A stretch of 64,000 nucleotides of DNA from Nocardioides nitrophenolicus (GTDB lineage: Bacteria; Actinomycetota; Actinomycetes; Propionibacteriales; Nocardioidaceae), in assembly GCF_016907515.1 (NCBI RefSeq), contig NZ_JAFBBY010000001.1:310001-374000 (forward strand), given 5' to 3'. Below are positions 8,804-17,174 of the stretch, in pieces (the stretch's first letter is position 1; every line of letters starts with the position of its first letter). The notes under the pieces are model-generated. The model was given only the letters and a program-made list of their open reading frames with translations, ran no database searches and was not told where the DNA came from. The position numbers and the translations under genes are program-made.

Positions 8804-11169
8804 CCACGAGCGGCTCCCCCACCGCCCCCGCCATCACCGACCGCCGCGGCGCCTTCGGGCCGGTCCTGCTGCTCGCGGTGGTCGCCGTCCTCACCACCTG
8901 GGCCGCGCTCACGGCCTGGCGCGGCTTCGTCGAGGCGCCCGGCAGCTACCTGCGACCACTCGCCGTGCTCGCCGGCCTGCTCGCCCTCAGCGGAGCCACC
9001 CTGCGCTGGTCCGGCGCCCCGCGCTGGGTCACCGCGCTGGCCCAGGTGCTGCTCGCCACCCTCTTCGTGTCCCAGCACCTCACCGGCTCGCCGATCCCGC
9101 TCGGCGGCACCGCCGCCGAGATCTGGCGGGCGCTGGAGACCTCGACCCGCTCCGCCCGCGAGTACGCCGCGCCGATCAGCGACCGGGTACCCCCCGTCTG
9201 GCCGCTCCTCGTCGTCGCCGGCGCCGCGATCCTGGTGCTCGTCGAGACGCTCGCCTGCACCCTGCGCCGCGTCCCCGCCGCCGGGCTCGGGCTGCTCGCC
9301 GTCTACGCCCTGCCCAGTGGCGTGCTCGACGGCGGGCCCGACGCCCTCAGCTTCCTCGGCGCCGCCGCCGGCTTCCTCGTCCTGCTCCACCTCGAGTCCC
9401 GCGAGGGCCTGCTGCGCTGGGGACGCACCATCGGCCCCGGCCAGGACAACCGGTGGCGCGGCAACCCGCTGCGCGAGGCGATGCGGGCCGGCGCCGGCCG
9501 GATCGGGATCACGGCGACCGGACTGGCGCTCGTCGTACCCCTGCTGCTGCCCGCCACCGGCGTCAACGTGCTCGACCTCGGCAACGGCGGCGGCAACGGC
9601 GACATCCGGATCCGCAAGCCCATCGCCGACATGCGCCGCGACCTCGAGCGCGGCGAGGACGTGCCGCTGGTCCGGCTGCGCACCGACGACCCCGCGCCGT
9701 CGTACCTGCGGATCTCGGTGCTCAACCGCTTCACCGGCGACGAGTGGAGCAGCGGCGATCGCGACGTGGCCCGCGACGACCGCGCCGACGGGGCGGTGCC
9801 GCTCTCCGCGGGGCTCTCCGACGACGTCCCCGGCACGACCTACGGCTACGACGTGTCGATCACCGACGAGCTCGACTCGACCTGGCTGCCGACCCAGTAC
9901 CCGGTCTCCGAGGTCGACGCCCCCGGCGACTGGCGCTTCGACCCCGCCACGATGGACTTCCTCGCCGCCGACGACGACCTCGACACCCGGGGCATCAGCT
10001 ACACGATGAAGGGCGTCGACCTCGACTTCGGCACCAACCGCGCCTTCTTCGGCAACGCCCGCACCGGCGACGTCCCCGAGGAGGTCCTCCACCTCCCCGG
10101 CTCGGTGCCCCCGCTGGTGCGCAACCTGGCCCGCGACGTCACCTCCGGCGCGAGCACCGACTACGAGCGGGCCCTGCTGCTGCAGCGTTGGTTCCGCCAG
10201 GACGGGGGCTTCACCTACGACCTGCAGAAGGCGCCGAAGGGCACCGGCAACCAGACCCTCGAGGGCTTCCTGGCCCGCAACGGCCGGGTCGGCTACTGCG
10301 AGCAGTTCGCCTCCGCGATGGCCGTGATGGCCCGCGTCCTCGGCATCCCCGCCCGGGTCGCCGTCGGCTTCCTCGAGCCGGACCGCACCGGCAAGGACAC
10401 CTGGGAGTACAGCAGCCACGACCTGCACGCCTGGCCCGAGCTCTACTTCGCCGGCGCCGGCTGGGTGCGCTTCGAGCCCACTCCGTCGGGCCGGGTCGAG
10501 ACCGTCCCCGCCTACACCCGGGTGCCGGTCGACGGCGGCAGCGACGACCCGCGCGGCGGCCCGACCGCCGCCAGCTCCGCCGCCCCGGGCGCCACCTCGA
10601 CGGTCGCCCCCAGCCGGGGCGCCAACAACCGCCCCGAGATCGAGCGCGACGCCGGCACCACCACGAACGCCGACGAGGGCGGCCTGCCGCTTCCCGTGCT
10701 GATCGGGGGTGCGGTGCTGCTCGTGCTGCTCCTCGCCGCGGCCGCCGCCCTCGGCGGGCCGACGACAGTCCGCTCCCGCGGCCGTCGTACCCGACTCTCG
10801 GGGTCGCCCGACGACGTCTGGGCCGAGCTGCGCGCCACCGCCCTCGACCTCGGCCTGCCCTGGCCCGCCGGCCGCTCGCCCCGCGAGGCCGGCGCCTTCC
10901 TCCTCGACCACCTCGCCAGCCCCACCGACCACCCCGCCGAACGTCCCCGCACCGGCCCCGACGCCGCACCCGAGGCCGCCGCCGCCCTCGACCGGCTGGT
11001 CCTCGCCGTCGAGCAGACCAGGTACGCCCGGCCCGGCGCCGTCGCCACCCTGGAGCGCAGCTCCGTCGCCGCCGACGGCGCGCTCGTCGTGGCCGCGCTG
11101 GAGGCCGGGGTCACCCCGCGGGCGCGGCGGCGGGCGCGCTGGGTGCCGCTGTCGGTCTGGCGGCGCTGA
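8800..11169 (+). CDS. TgpA-like transmembrane transglutaminase
   Basis: A 789-aa protein with about six N-terminal membrane segments, a DUF3488-like exterior region, a papain-like transglutaminase core and a further membrane segment near the C-terminus (LPVLIGGAVLLVLLLAAAAAL) with a DUF4129-like cytoplasmic tail. Catalytic Cys is at about residue 500 (GYCEQFASAMA) and His at about 543 (SHDLHAWPELYF), the usual TgpA arrangement. The substrate is unknown; in this gene set (MoxR, DUF58, TgpA) an envelope protein or peptide is likely. Confidence 0.9.
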   Translation: MTTSGSPTAPAITDRRGAFGPVLLLAVVAVLTTWAALTAWRGFVEAPGSYLRPLAVLAGLLALSGATLRWSGAPRWVTALAQVLLATLFVSQHLTGSPIPLGGTAAEIWRALETSTRSAREYAAPISDRVPPVWPLLVVAGAAILVLVETLACTLRRVPAAGLGLLAVYALPSGVLDGGPDALSFLGAAAGFLVLLHLESREGLLRWGRTIGPGQDNRWRGNPLREAMRAGAGRIGITATGLALVVPLLLPATGVNVLDLGNGGGNGDIRIRKPIADMRRDLERGEDVPLVRLRTDDPAPSYLRISVLNRFTGDEWSSGDRDVARDDRADGAVPLSAGLSDDVPGTTYGYDVSITDELDSTWLPTQYPVSEVDAPGDWRFDPATMDFLAADDDLDTRGISYTMKGVDLDFGTNRAFFGNARTGDVPEEVLHLPGSVPPLVRNLARDVTSGASTDYERALLLQRWFRQDGGFTYDLQKAPKGTGNQTLEGFLARNGRVGYCEQFASAMAVMARVLGIPARVAVGFLEPDRTGKDTWEYSSHDLHAWPELYFAGAGWVRFEPTPSGRVETVPAYTRVPVDGGSDDPRGGPTAASSAAPGATSTVAPSRGANNRPEIERDAGTTTNADEGGLPLPVLIGGAVLLVLLLAAAAALGGPTTVRSRGRRTRLSGSPDDVWAELRATALDLGLPWPAGRSPREAGAFLLDHLASPTDHPAERPRTGPDAAPEAAAALDRLVLAVEQTRYARPGAVATLERSSVAADGALVVAALEAGVTPRARRRARWVPLSVWRR

Positions 11170-11408
11170 CCCGGCCTTCGCCGCGGCGGGTTGGTCGGCG
11201 GCCGCCCGCCCGACGCCTCCGGCGTCACCCAGCAACCGCCGGGCGGCTCGGAGCGAGGACCCCGCCGTCGGCGCCTCTCGCGCGCGTGACGCGACCGTTC
11301 TGCGCAGCGCCGACGGCACCCCGACTTCGCCGCCCGGCGGTTGCCGTCCGACGCCTGCGGCGTCGAGCGGGCCGTGACGTGAGCGAGCCCGCCGCGGCGA
11401 AGGCCGGG
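11170..11408. repeat. 239-bp imperfect palindrome between convergent genes
   Basis: The arms are symmetric about position 11289. A 21-base perfect pair at 11170-11190 and 11388-11408 is followed inward by partly matched arms, a 16-base perfect pair (11232-11247 with 11329-11344) and an 11-base pair (11264-11274 with 11307-11317). The transglutaminase gene ends at its left edge and the convergent DUF3040 gene ends just beyond its right edge. No coding potential was seen in the 263-base gap. It may be a bidirectional terminator or the remnant of an inverted mobile repeat. Confidence 0.85.
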
Positions 11409-11432
11409 ACGGGCTCGGGGTGGGAGTCGGGC

Positions 11433-11861
11433 TCAGAAACCGCCGCGGTCGCGGCGGCGGCGCCAGCGGGCCTGGAGGGTGTCCATGAAGCCGGAGGAGC
11501 GTCCGTGGCCACGGCCGTGGTGGCCCCGGCGACCACCGTCGACCACGCCGAACCCGGAGGGGTGGGAGGTCACGGAGGGGGCGGCGCCACCGCGCTGGCC
11601 GCGGATCGAGCCGAGCAGGACGGTGGCCGAGCCGAGCATGATCACGAAGCCGGCGATGCCGACGGGCCAGTAGCCGCTGACGGCTCCGCCCATCATCACC
11701 GCGACGCCCGCGGCGAAGACGACGCCGGCGACGATGGCGCGCCGACGGGCTGCCTGGCGGAGGGTCGTGCCCCGGAGGGTGGACGCGAACTTGGGGTCCT
11801 CCTCGCTGAGGGCGCGCTCCATCTGCTCCAGCAGTCGCAGCTCCTCTTCCGAGAGTGGCAC
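11433..11861 (-). CDS. DUF3040 membrane protein
   Basis: A 142-aa DUF3040 protein starting PLSEEELRLLEQMERAL after a GTG, with a GGAGG ribosome site 5 bases upstream. The conserved N-terminal acidic helix is followed by two membrane segments (IVAGVVFAAGVAVMMGG; VGIAGFVIMLGSATVLLG) and a Gly/His/Arg-rich tail ending in WRRRRDRGGF. The family is actinobacterial, often near the dcw cluster, and uncharacterised. It lies 133 bases downstream of dinB on the same strand. Confidence 0.88.
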   Translation of the reverse strand: MPLSEEELRLLEQMERALSEEDPKFASTLRGTTLRQAARRRAIVAGVVFAAGVAVMMGGAVSGYWPVGIAGFVIMLGSATVLLGSIRGQRGGAAPSVTSHPSGFGVVDGGRRGHHGRGHGRSSGFMDTLQARWRRRRDRGGF

Positions 11862-11994
11862 CGAATCCTCCGACACGTGTGAGGCGGGTCTCCGCCGATG
11901 ACTCTTCCTCCAAGTGTAGGCAGGCATCTCCAGCGGTGGTAGGCCGTCCCCCGAAATTGTGCACTCGGAGGTTCCTACCGGCCCGGACAGGTGG

Positions 11995-13200
11995 TCACAG
12001 CAGGCTCGCACGGCGGACCGCCGCCGAGCCGAACCGGCCGACGGCGCGGTCCACGGCACGGTCGGCGTCGGGCCAGCCCGGGTCGCGCTCGCCGAGCGCC
12101 AGCTGGCGGGTGTCGACCGGTCGCAGGTGGCGCAGGCCCTCGACCCGGACGCCGACCAGGCGGACCGCCGCCGGGCGGGGCCGCCGGGCGTCGAGGAGGG
12201 CGTCGAGCAGGGTGACCGCCACGGCGTACACCTCCTGGGTGACGTCGGTCGGCTCCGGCAGGGTGCGCGAGCGCTGGACGGTGGTGAAGTCGGTGAAGCG
12301 GACCGTGACGGTGACGGTGCGGCCGGTGCGGGCGGCACCACGGACCCGGGCGGTGACGCGGGCGGTCAGCCGGAGCAGCTCACGACGCAGCGCGGCCCGG
12401 TCGCGTACGTCGACCGCCAGGGTGTGTTGCGCGCCCATGCTGCCCTCGGGCTCGCCCTCCCCGAACCCGAAGACGCCCGCGCCGCCCGGCACCAGCTCGG
12501 TGCGGTCGCTCCCCCAGACCAGGGCGTGGAGGTGGCCGCCGAGGTGGTGTCCGAGCATCCGCCGCAGCAGGCCGACCTCGATCGCCGCGACGTCGCCGAC
12601 CGTGACCAGCCCGAGCCGGTGCAGCCGCTGGCGGGTGGCCTCGCCGACGCCGTAGAGCACGCCCACGTCGAGTGGATGCACCTCCGCGACGAACCGGTCC
12701 GGCACGATCACCCGGACGCCGTCGGGCTTGGCCTGCCGGCTGGCGAGCTTGGCGACCGAGATCGAGGCGGCGATGCCGACCGAGCAGGTGATGCCGTGCT
12801 CGGCGCGGATCCGCGAGCGCAGCCGCTCGGCGATCGCCTCGGGTGGCCCGAACAGGCGCACCGCGCCCCGCACGTCGAGGAAGGCCTCGTCGAGCGAGGT
12901 CACCTCGACGAGCGGGGTGATCGTGCGGAAGGTCTCCATGATCGCCTTCGAGACCGGGGTCAGCAGCCCGAAGTCGGGCGGCATGGTCACGGCCTGGGGG
13001 CACAGCCGGGCCGCCTCGGCGCCGGGCATGCCGGAGCGGATGCCGTAGCGCCGGGCCGGGTAGTTGGCCGAGAGCACCACGCCGCGGTGCCCGCCGCCGA
13101 CCACCACCGGGACGTCGTGGAGCTCGGGGCGGTCGCGGATCATCACCGACGCGTAGAACGCGTCCATGTCGACGTGGAGGATCGGGCAGTCGAGGCTCAC
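11995..13200 (-). CDS. dinB: DNA polymerase IV (DinB), translesion polymerase
   Basis: A 401-aa Y-family polymerase that copies damaged templates at low fidelity. Palm motifs HVDMDAFYASV at the N-terminus and TSLDEAFLDV near residue 100 supply the metal-binding acidic residues. A helix-hairpin-helix region (GVLYGVGEATRQRLHRLG) and a little-finger domain follow. The protein ends without an obvious beta-clamp pentapeptide, though the C-terminus is divergent. It is the third gene of the HEPN-methyltransferase-dinB operon, 36 bases after the methyltransferase, downstream of a LexA box. Confidence 0.93.
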   Translation of the reverse strand: MSLDCPILHVDMDAFYASVMIRDRPELHDVPVVVGGGHRGVVLSANYPARRYGIRSGMPGAEAARLCPQAVTMPPDFGLLTPVSKAIMETFRTITPLVEVTSLDEAFLDVRGAVRLFGPPEAIAERLRSRIRAEHGITCSVGIAASISVAKLASRQAKPDGVRVIVPDRFVAEVHPLDVGVLYGVGEATRQRLHRLGLVTVGDVAAIEVGLLRRMLGHHLGGHLHALVWGSDRTELVPGGAGVFGFGEGEPEGSMGAQHTLAVDVRDRAALRRELLRLTARVTARVRGAARTGRTVTVTVRFTDFTTVQRSRTLPEPTDVTQEVYAVAVTLLDALLDARRPRPAAVRLVGVRVEGLRHLRPVDTRQLALGERDPGWPDADRAVDRAVGRFGSAAVRRASLL

Positions 13201-13236
13201 GACCCGCCCCCGGGGCCGGGCCCGGGTCGCCGCGGG

Positions 13237-13953
13237 TCAGGAGGCGGCGTACGCCAGGACGTGCAGCTGGGTGGCCAGCGGGAGGTACTCGGGGCGCTGG
13301 GCGACCGCGCGCTCCAGGTCGACGAGCGCCGCCGCGGCGCCGGGCTCCTGGTCGACCAGGGCCGCCGGGACCAGGTCGGCGAACACGCGCACGGCATGGA
13401 CCGAGACCGCGCCGAAGCCGTGGGCGGCCAGGAGGTCACGGACCTCGTCGGCGGTGAACCGGCGGCCGGTGCGGGTGTCGACGGGCTGCTGGTCGTCGAG
13501 CAGCTCGCGCGCGAGCTGGAAGTGGCCGGCCATGGCCCGGGTGATGACGGCGGCGTGGCGCTGGCCGACGACCAGGCTGAGCAGGCCGCCGGGGCGCAGC
13601 ACCTCGGCGATCCGCGCCAGCGCGAGGGACGGGTCGACCACCTCGAGGACGCCGTGGCACAGCACCACGTCGGCGCTCCCGGCCCCGACCACGTCGACGA
13701 GGTCGGTGACGTCGCCCTGCAGTCCGGACACCTCCAGGTCGACCTCCCGGGCCCGGCGAGCCAGGGCCGCCAGGGCGTCGGGACTGGGGTCGACCACGCG
13801 GACCCGGTGGCCCGACTCCGCCAGGCGCACGGCGAAGCCGCCGGTGCCGCCACCGAGGTCGACCACGTCGCGGGGTCCACCCGCGAGCGCGGACTCGAGG
13901 GCGTCCCACACGACCGCGGTGCGGACCGATCCACGCTGCTCGCGAGAGGCCAT
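13237..13953 (-). CDS. Class I SAM-dependent methyltransferase
   Basis: A 238-aa methyltransferase. Motif I (VVDLGGGTGGFAVRLAE) and the acidic end of strand 2 (VRVVDPSPDAL) show a Rossmann SAM-binding fold; ADVVLCHGVLEVVD and RPGGLLSLVVGQ are motif IV/V-like. The substrate is not recognisable. The start is taken at ATG 13953; a GTG at 13980 is an alternative. It sits between an HEPN-family gene and dinB in an SOS-type operon, so a link to damage response is likely by context only. Confidence 0.85.
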   Translation of the reverse strand: MASREQRGSVRTAVVWDALESALAGGPRDVVDLGGGTGGFAVRLAESGHRVRVVDPSPDALAALARRAREVDLEVSGLQGDVTDLVDVVGAGSADVVLCHGVLEVVDPSLALARIAEVLRPGGLLSLVVGQRHAAVITRAMAGHFQLARELLDDQQPVDTRTGRRFTADEVRDLLAAHGFGAVSVHAVRVFADLVPAALVDQEPGAAAALVDLERAVAQRPEYLPLATQLHVLAYAAS

Positions 13954-14000
13954 GCGCCGAACACTAGTGGTCCCCTCCACCCACGCGGGCAGGCGCTCCG

Positions 14001-14459
14001 TCAGCCCACCGCCAGACCGGCCAGCTGCTCGCCGAGCGGCACGTGCGGGGTCAGTCCGAGGGCCTGCTCCACGACCGCGAGGAAGCGGTCGGCGTCGCGG
14101 ACCAGGTCGTCGGCCTCACGCTCGGTGGCGGCCCGGGCCGAGCCGGCCTCGGCGGCCGCGCGCTTGCTCGCCCCGGCCGCGAAGAAGCTCGCCCACTCCG
14201 CCAGCTCGGGCGCCACGTCGGCGAGCAGCACCCAGGCGTTGCGCTGGGCGCGCCGACGCCCGGTCTCGGGGCGCGCCCGGGCGGCCAGCAACGCCGCGGC
14301 CGCCCGGAGCGCCGCCACGTGGGCGCAGGCGTAGCGGGTGGCCACGTCGCGGGCGGCCACCGCCTCGCTCAGGGACTCCGCCGAGCGGATGAGGTAGTTG
14401 TGGGTGGTCGCGGGCAGGGCGTGCGGGCTGATCGTGAACGGGGCGGACTGGTGGGCCAC
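14001..14459 (-). CDS. HEPN-domain protein, SAV_6107 family
   Basis: A 152-aa all-helical protein that resembles the SAV_6107 HEPN family found beside dinB and this methyltransferase in many actinobacteria. A GGAGAA ribosome site precedes the GTG start. HEPN proteins are often RNases or structural partners in toxin and stress systems; the canonical R-x4-6-H RNase motif is not evident here, so nuclease activity is uncertain. It is the first gene after the LexA-controlled promoter. Confidence 0.75.
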   Translation of the reverse strand: MAHQSAPFTISPHALPATTHNYLIRSAESLSEAVAARDVATRYACAHVAALRAAAALLAARARPETGRRRAQRNAWVLLADVAPELAEWASFFAAGASKRAAAEAGSARAATEREADDLVRDADRFLAVVEQALGLTPHVPLGEQLAGLAVG

Positions 14460-14483
14460 GGCGACTTCTCCTCCGGTCGGATT

Positions 14484-14497
14484 CGAACAGGTGTTCG
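14484..14497 (-). promoter_or_regulatory. LexA (SOS) box
   Basis: The palindrome CGAACAGGTGTTCG fits the actinobacterial LexA operator CGAAC-N4-GTTCG exactly and extends one more base pair on each side (TCGAAC...GTTCGA). It begins just past the predicted transcription start of the HEPN-methyltransferase-dinB operon, a position where bound LexA would block transcription. Confidence 0.88.
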
Positions 14498-14506
14498 AAT
14501 GAGTCG

Positions 14507-14536
14507 AAGGTACACCCGGGGTCCGACACAGCTCAA
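14507..14536 (-). promoter_or_regulatory. Promoter of the HEPN-methyltransferase-dinB operon
   Basis: On the minus strand a -35 TTGAGC (14531-14536) is followed after 18 bases by a -10 TACCTT (14507-14512). The predicted start near 14500 lies immediately before the LexA box. The elements are reasonable sigma-70-type matches; this is a sequence prediction only. Confidence 0.55.
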
Positions 14537-14566
14537 GGGCGACGCGGCGCCGGGGCCCGGGCCGAG

Positions 14567-14629
14567 CGTCGTACCCGGCATCCGGGTCGCGTCCCGGCCC
14601 GATCCGCGACCCGAATGCCGGGTACGACG
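14567..14629. repeat. Dispersed palindromic (REP-like) element, copy 1
   Basis: Two 25-base arms (14567-14591 and 14605-14629) are inverted repeats with 24 of 25 positions matching and a 13-base loop. The left arm, beginning CGTCGTACCCGGCATCCGGG, is identical over all 25 bases to the left arm of a second element at 59848-59872, about 45 kb away. The element is intergenic and has no ORF. It behaves like a REP or small MITE. Confidence 0.8.
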
Positions 14630-14648
14630 GATCCCAGCCGGCCGGGGC

Positions 14649-14719
14649 CGGGCGGGCAGGGACGGGCGGGCAGGGACGGGCGGGCAGGGACGGGCGGGCA
14701 GCGACCGGGCGGGCAGGGA
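14649..14719. repeat. 14-bp tandem repeat, about five units
   Basis: Three perfect units of CGGGCGGGCAGGGA (14649-14690) are followed by a variant unit ending in GCGA and a final unit with one extra C. The block lies just past the stop of the small membrane-protein gene. It is a minisatellite with G-runs every few bases that could fold as a G-quadruplex on the plus strand. Confidence 0.85.
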
Positions 14720-14726
14720 GGACGGC

Positions 14727-15191
14727 TCAGCGGCCGGCGGTGCGCACGTACGCCGTGCTCTGCGGGTGCCAGAGGAAGACGAGCGTCACCGCGCCGATCA
14801 CCGCGGCCGCGATGGCCATGCCGTCGACCATGGTGGGCGGGTCGGTGCGCACCGTCGCCACGGCGACCACGATCACGCCGGCGACGATCGCGGCCAGCGA
14901 GTGCCGGGCCCAGTTGTAGCCGACCCGGAAGAGCGCGATCAGCGTCGCGGCGAGCACCGCCGTGACGCCGTACAGGACCAGGATGACGGGGACGAACTCG
15001 ACCGGCTGGACGGTGCTGTCACCGACCTGCATCGGCGACCAGACGCTGCCGAGGTCGTCGCGCTGGGTGACGACGAGCACGCACACCAGCAGTCCGGCCG
15101 CGACCAGGAACCACAGCAGCCAGCACGCGATCACGACCGCGGGCGGACGGGCCGTCGGCTCGGCCTGCTGCTCGACGTCGGTCTCGGGCAT
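14727..15191 (-). CDS. Four-segment membrane protein of unknown function
   Basis: A 154-aa protein starting MPETDVEQQAEPTARPP, with four hydrophobic segments (VVIACWLLWFLVAAGLLVCVLVV; PVILVLYGVTAVLAATLIALF; LAAIVAGVIVVAVATV; GMAIAAAVIGAVTLVFLW). I do not recognise the family. It is transcribed away from the divergent YbaK gene with 46 bases between the starts. Longer upstream versions of the frame would overlap that gene. Confidence 0.72.
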   Translation of the reverse strand: MPETDVEQQAEPTARPPAVVIACWLLWFLVAAGLLVCVLVVTQRDDLGSVWSPMQVGDSTVQPVEFVPVILVLYGVTAVLAATLIALFRVGYNWARHSLAAIVAGVIVVAVATVRTDPPTMVDGMAIAAAVIGAVTLVFLWHPQSTAYVRTAGR

Positions 15192-15237
15192 GGTTCCTCC
15201 AGTCCGTGGTGGGGGCGTGCTCGGTAGGGTCACCCCC

Positions 15238-15717
15238 ATGTCGGCCGAGCATCCCTCGATCACCCGGTTCCGCGACGAGCACCAGCGCCGGGGCGGAACC
15301 GGCGAGATCGTCATTCTGCCCGACACGGTCCACACCGCCGCACTGGCCGCCGAGGCACTGGGGTGCGAGGTGGGCGCGATCGCCAACAGTCTGCTGTTCG
15401 ACGCCGACGGTACGCCCGTGCTCATCCTCACCTCCGGCGCGCACCGGGTCGACACCGAGCTGGTGCGGACCACCATCGGCGGCCCGGCCCTGCGCCGCGC
15501 GAAGCCGGACTTCGTCCGCGAGCACACCGGACAGGTGATCGGCGGGGTCTCCCCCATCGGCCACCCGACCCCCGTGCGCACCTACCTCGACCCGTGGCTG
15601 CGGCGCCACGAGGTGGTCTGGGCGGCGGCCGGGCACCCGGCGGCGGTCTTCTCGACGACGTACGACGAGCTGCTCGCGCTCACCGGCGCCGAGCCGCTCG
15701 ACGTCGCGAAGGACTGA
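15238..15717 (+). CDS. YbaK/ProX-type aminoacyl-tRNA deacylase
   Basis: A 159-aa YbaK-domain protein; the family hydrolyses mischarged aminoacyl-tRNAs in trans. The segments ALGCEVGAIANSLLFDADG, GPALRRAKPDFVREHTGQVIGGVSPIG and AGHPAAVFSTTYDELLALTGA match the family core, including the conserved lysine and the GGVSP loop. Which aminoacyl-tRNA it edits cannot be told. The FAD oxidoreductase gene begins 4 bases after its stop, suggesting co-transcription. Confidence 0.88.
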   Translation: MSAEHPSITRFRDEHQRRGGTGEIVILPDTVHTAALAAEALGCEVGAIANSLLFDADGTPVLILTSGAHRVDTELVRTTIGGPALRRAKPDFVREHTGQVIGGVSPIGHPTPVRTYLDPWLRRHEVVWAAAGHPAAVFSTTYDELLALTGAEPLDVAKD

Positions 15718-15721
15718 GCGG

Positions 15722-17035
15722 GTGCGCGTCGTCGTCGTCGGCGGCGGTCTCGGCGGCCTGGCCGCGGCCGCCCGCCTGGCCAAGCTCGGCCACCAGGTCG
15801 CTCTCCTGGAGGCGTCCGGCCGGCTCGGCGGGGCGCTCGCCCCCGTCGAGCAGGACGGCTACCGCTGGGACGCCGGACCGGCGAGCACGCTGCTGCCGGC
15901 CGCCCTGCGCGACCTGTTCCGCAAGTCCGGCCGGCCCCTGGAGAAGGAGCTCGGCACCGACCTGGAGCCGCTGCCGGTGCTGCGCGAGCACCGGTTCGCC
16001 GACCGCACCTCGGTGCTGCTGCCCGGCGGCTCCCGCGCCGACCAGATCGCGGCGTTCGACGCGCTCGACCGCGGCCTCGGCGAGAAGTGGGCGGCCCACG
16101 TCGACATCTACGGCCCGGTCTGGGACGTGCTGCGCCGCCACTACGTCGAGGTGCCCTGGGACCCGCGCACCAAGGGCGCCGTCCCCCGCGAGCTCGACTC
16201 GATGTTCGACATCCGCGAGACCCTCCACAAGCGGCTGCGCCACGCGCTGCGCGACGAGCGGCTGGCACTGGTCGCGGGCTACCCGGCCGTCGCCGAGGGG
16301 CACGACCTGCGCAACGTCCCCTCCTGGGTGGGCGTGACCGCCTACCTGGAGCAGTGCTTCGGCGGGTGGCGGGCACCGGGCGGGATGGGGCGGATCGCCG
16401 AGCTGCTGGCCGCGCGGCTGGAGACCCGTGGCGTGGAGGTCCGCACCGGCGTCGAGGTCCAGGACCTGGTGGTCCGCGAGGGCCGGGTGGTCGCCGTGCG
16501 GACGGCGGAGGGCGAGGCGGACGCCGATGCCGTCGTGGTCGCGATCGACCCGCGCCGGCTGCCCGCCCTGGCGGCGTACGTCGAGCGGACGATGCCGTCG
16601 ATCCCGCCGGTCGTGACCCACGTCGGCCTGGCGGGCGACGTACCCGAGCTGCCGCACGAGCTGGTCATCCACGAGGAGCCGCTGCTGACCGTGCGCCCGG
16701 GCGGGATCGCCCCCGACGGCGGCGCCGCCTGGACCGTCCACGGGCGCGGCAAGATCGCCGAGGACCTGCTCGACGCGCTGGCACGCCACCGGCTCGACGT
16801 CCGCGAGAACGTGGTGACCCGCGTCGACCTGTCACCGCGCGACCAGGTCGAGCAGTGGCGCGGCTCACCGATGGGCGTGCTCTGGCAGGGCCGCGGCACG
16901 GTCCGCCGCCGCCTCGGTCCGAGCACCCCCGTCGCCGGCGTGTACGCCGCCGGCGCGCACGCCGCCCCGGGGGCGGGGGTGCCGTTCGTGACCCAGTCCG
17001 CGGCGCTGGTCGCGCAGCTGATCGGGCCGTCGTGA
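15722..17035 (+). CDS. Phytoene-desaturase-like NAD(P)/FAD oxidoreductase
   Basis: A 437-aa flavoprotein. The N-terminal dinucleotide fold VVVVGGGLGGLAAAARLAKLGH and the following LEASGRLGG are typical of the CrtI/protoporphyrinogen-oxidase family, and the C-terminal GVYAAGAHAAPGAGVPFV contacts FAD in relatives. No carotenoid genes lie nearby, though a polyprenyl synthase is two genes downstream, so a role in polyprenoid or carotenoid oxidation is only a possibility. It converges on metF across a long palindrome. Confidence 0.82.
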   Translation: MRVVVVGGGLGGLAAAARLAKLGHQVALLEASGRLGGALAPVEQDGYRWDAGPASTLLPAALRDLFRKSGRPLEKELGTDLEPLPVLREHRFADRTSVLLPGGSRADQIAAFDALDRGLGEKWAAHVDIYGPVWDVLRRHYVEVPWDPRTKGAVPRELDSMFDIRETLHKRLRHALRDERLALVAGYPAVAEGHDLRNVPSWVGVTAYLEQCFGGWRAPGGMGRIAELLAARLETRGVEVRTGVEVQDLVVREGRVVAVRTAEGEADADAVVVAIDPRRLPALAAYVERTMPSIPPVVTHVGLAGDVPELPHELVIHEEPLLTVRPGGIAPDGGAAWTVHGRGKIAEDLLDALARHRLDVRENVVTRVDLSPRDQVEQWRGSPMGVLWQGRGTVRRRLGPSTPVAGVYAAGAHAAPGAGVPFVTQSAALVAQLIGPS

Positions 17036-17040
17036 GCGCT

Positions 17041-17150
17041 CGGGGTGGCGATTCACCACGGTATGTAGGCGGGTGCCTGCTTCTGTAGCGGAGTTCCGCT
17101 ACAGAAGCACGGATTCGTCTACATACCGTGATGAATCCACGCCCACCCCG
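17041..17150. repeat. 110-bp palindrome between convergent genes
   Basis: Nearly every base is paired across a centre at 17093-17094: CGGGGTGG/CCACCCCG at the ends, CACGGTATGTAG/CTACATACCGTG in the middle, and GCTTCTGTAGCGGA/TCCGCTACAGAAGC meeting with a 2-base centre. It is clearly more AT-rich than its surroundings. It fills the gap between the FAD oxidoreductase stop (17035) and the metF stop (17175). A bidirectional terminator is the simplest role. Confidence 0.85.
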
Positions 17151-17174
17151 AAGCGGCGCGGTCGGGCGGGCCGG

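Noticed and set aside
8383..11964. A 1193-codon open frame on the minus strand opposite the transglutaminase gene
   Set aside because: It is a GC-driven shadow: composition is low-complexity Gly/Ala/Arg, it has no domain, and the plus strand carries a full TgpA-like gene with catalytic residues.
14649..14719. CRISPR array
   Set aside because: The units are contiguous 14-mers with no spacers, and no cas genes are present.
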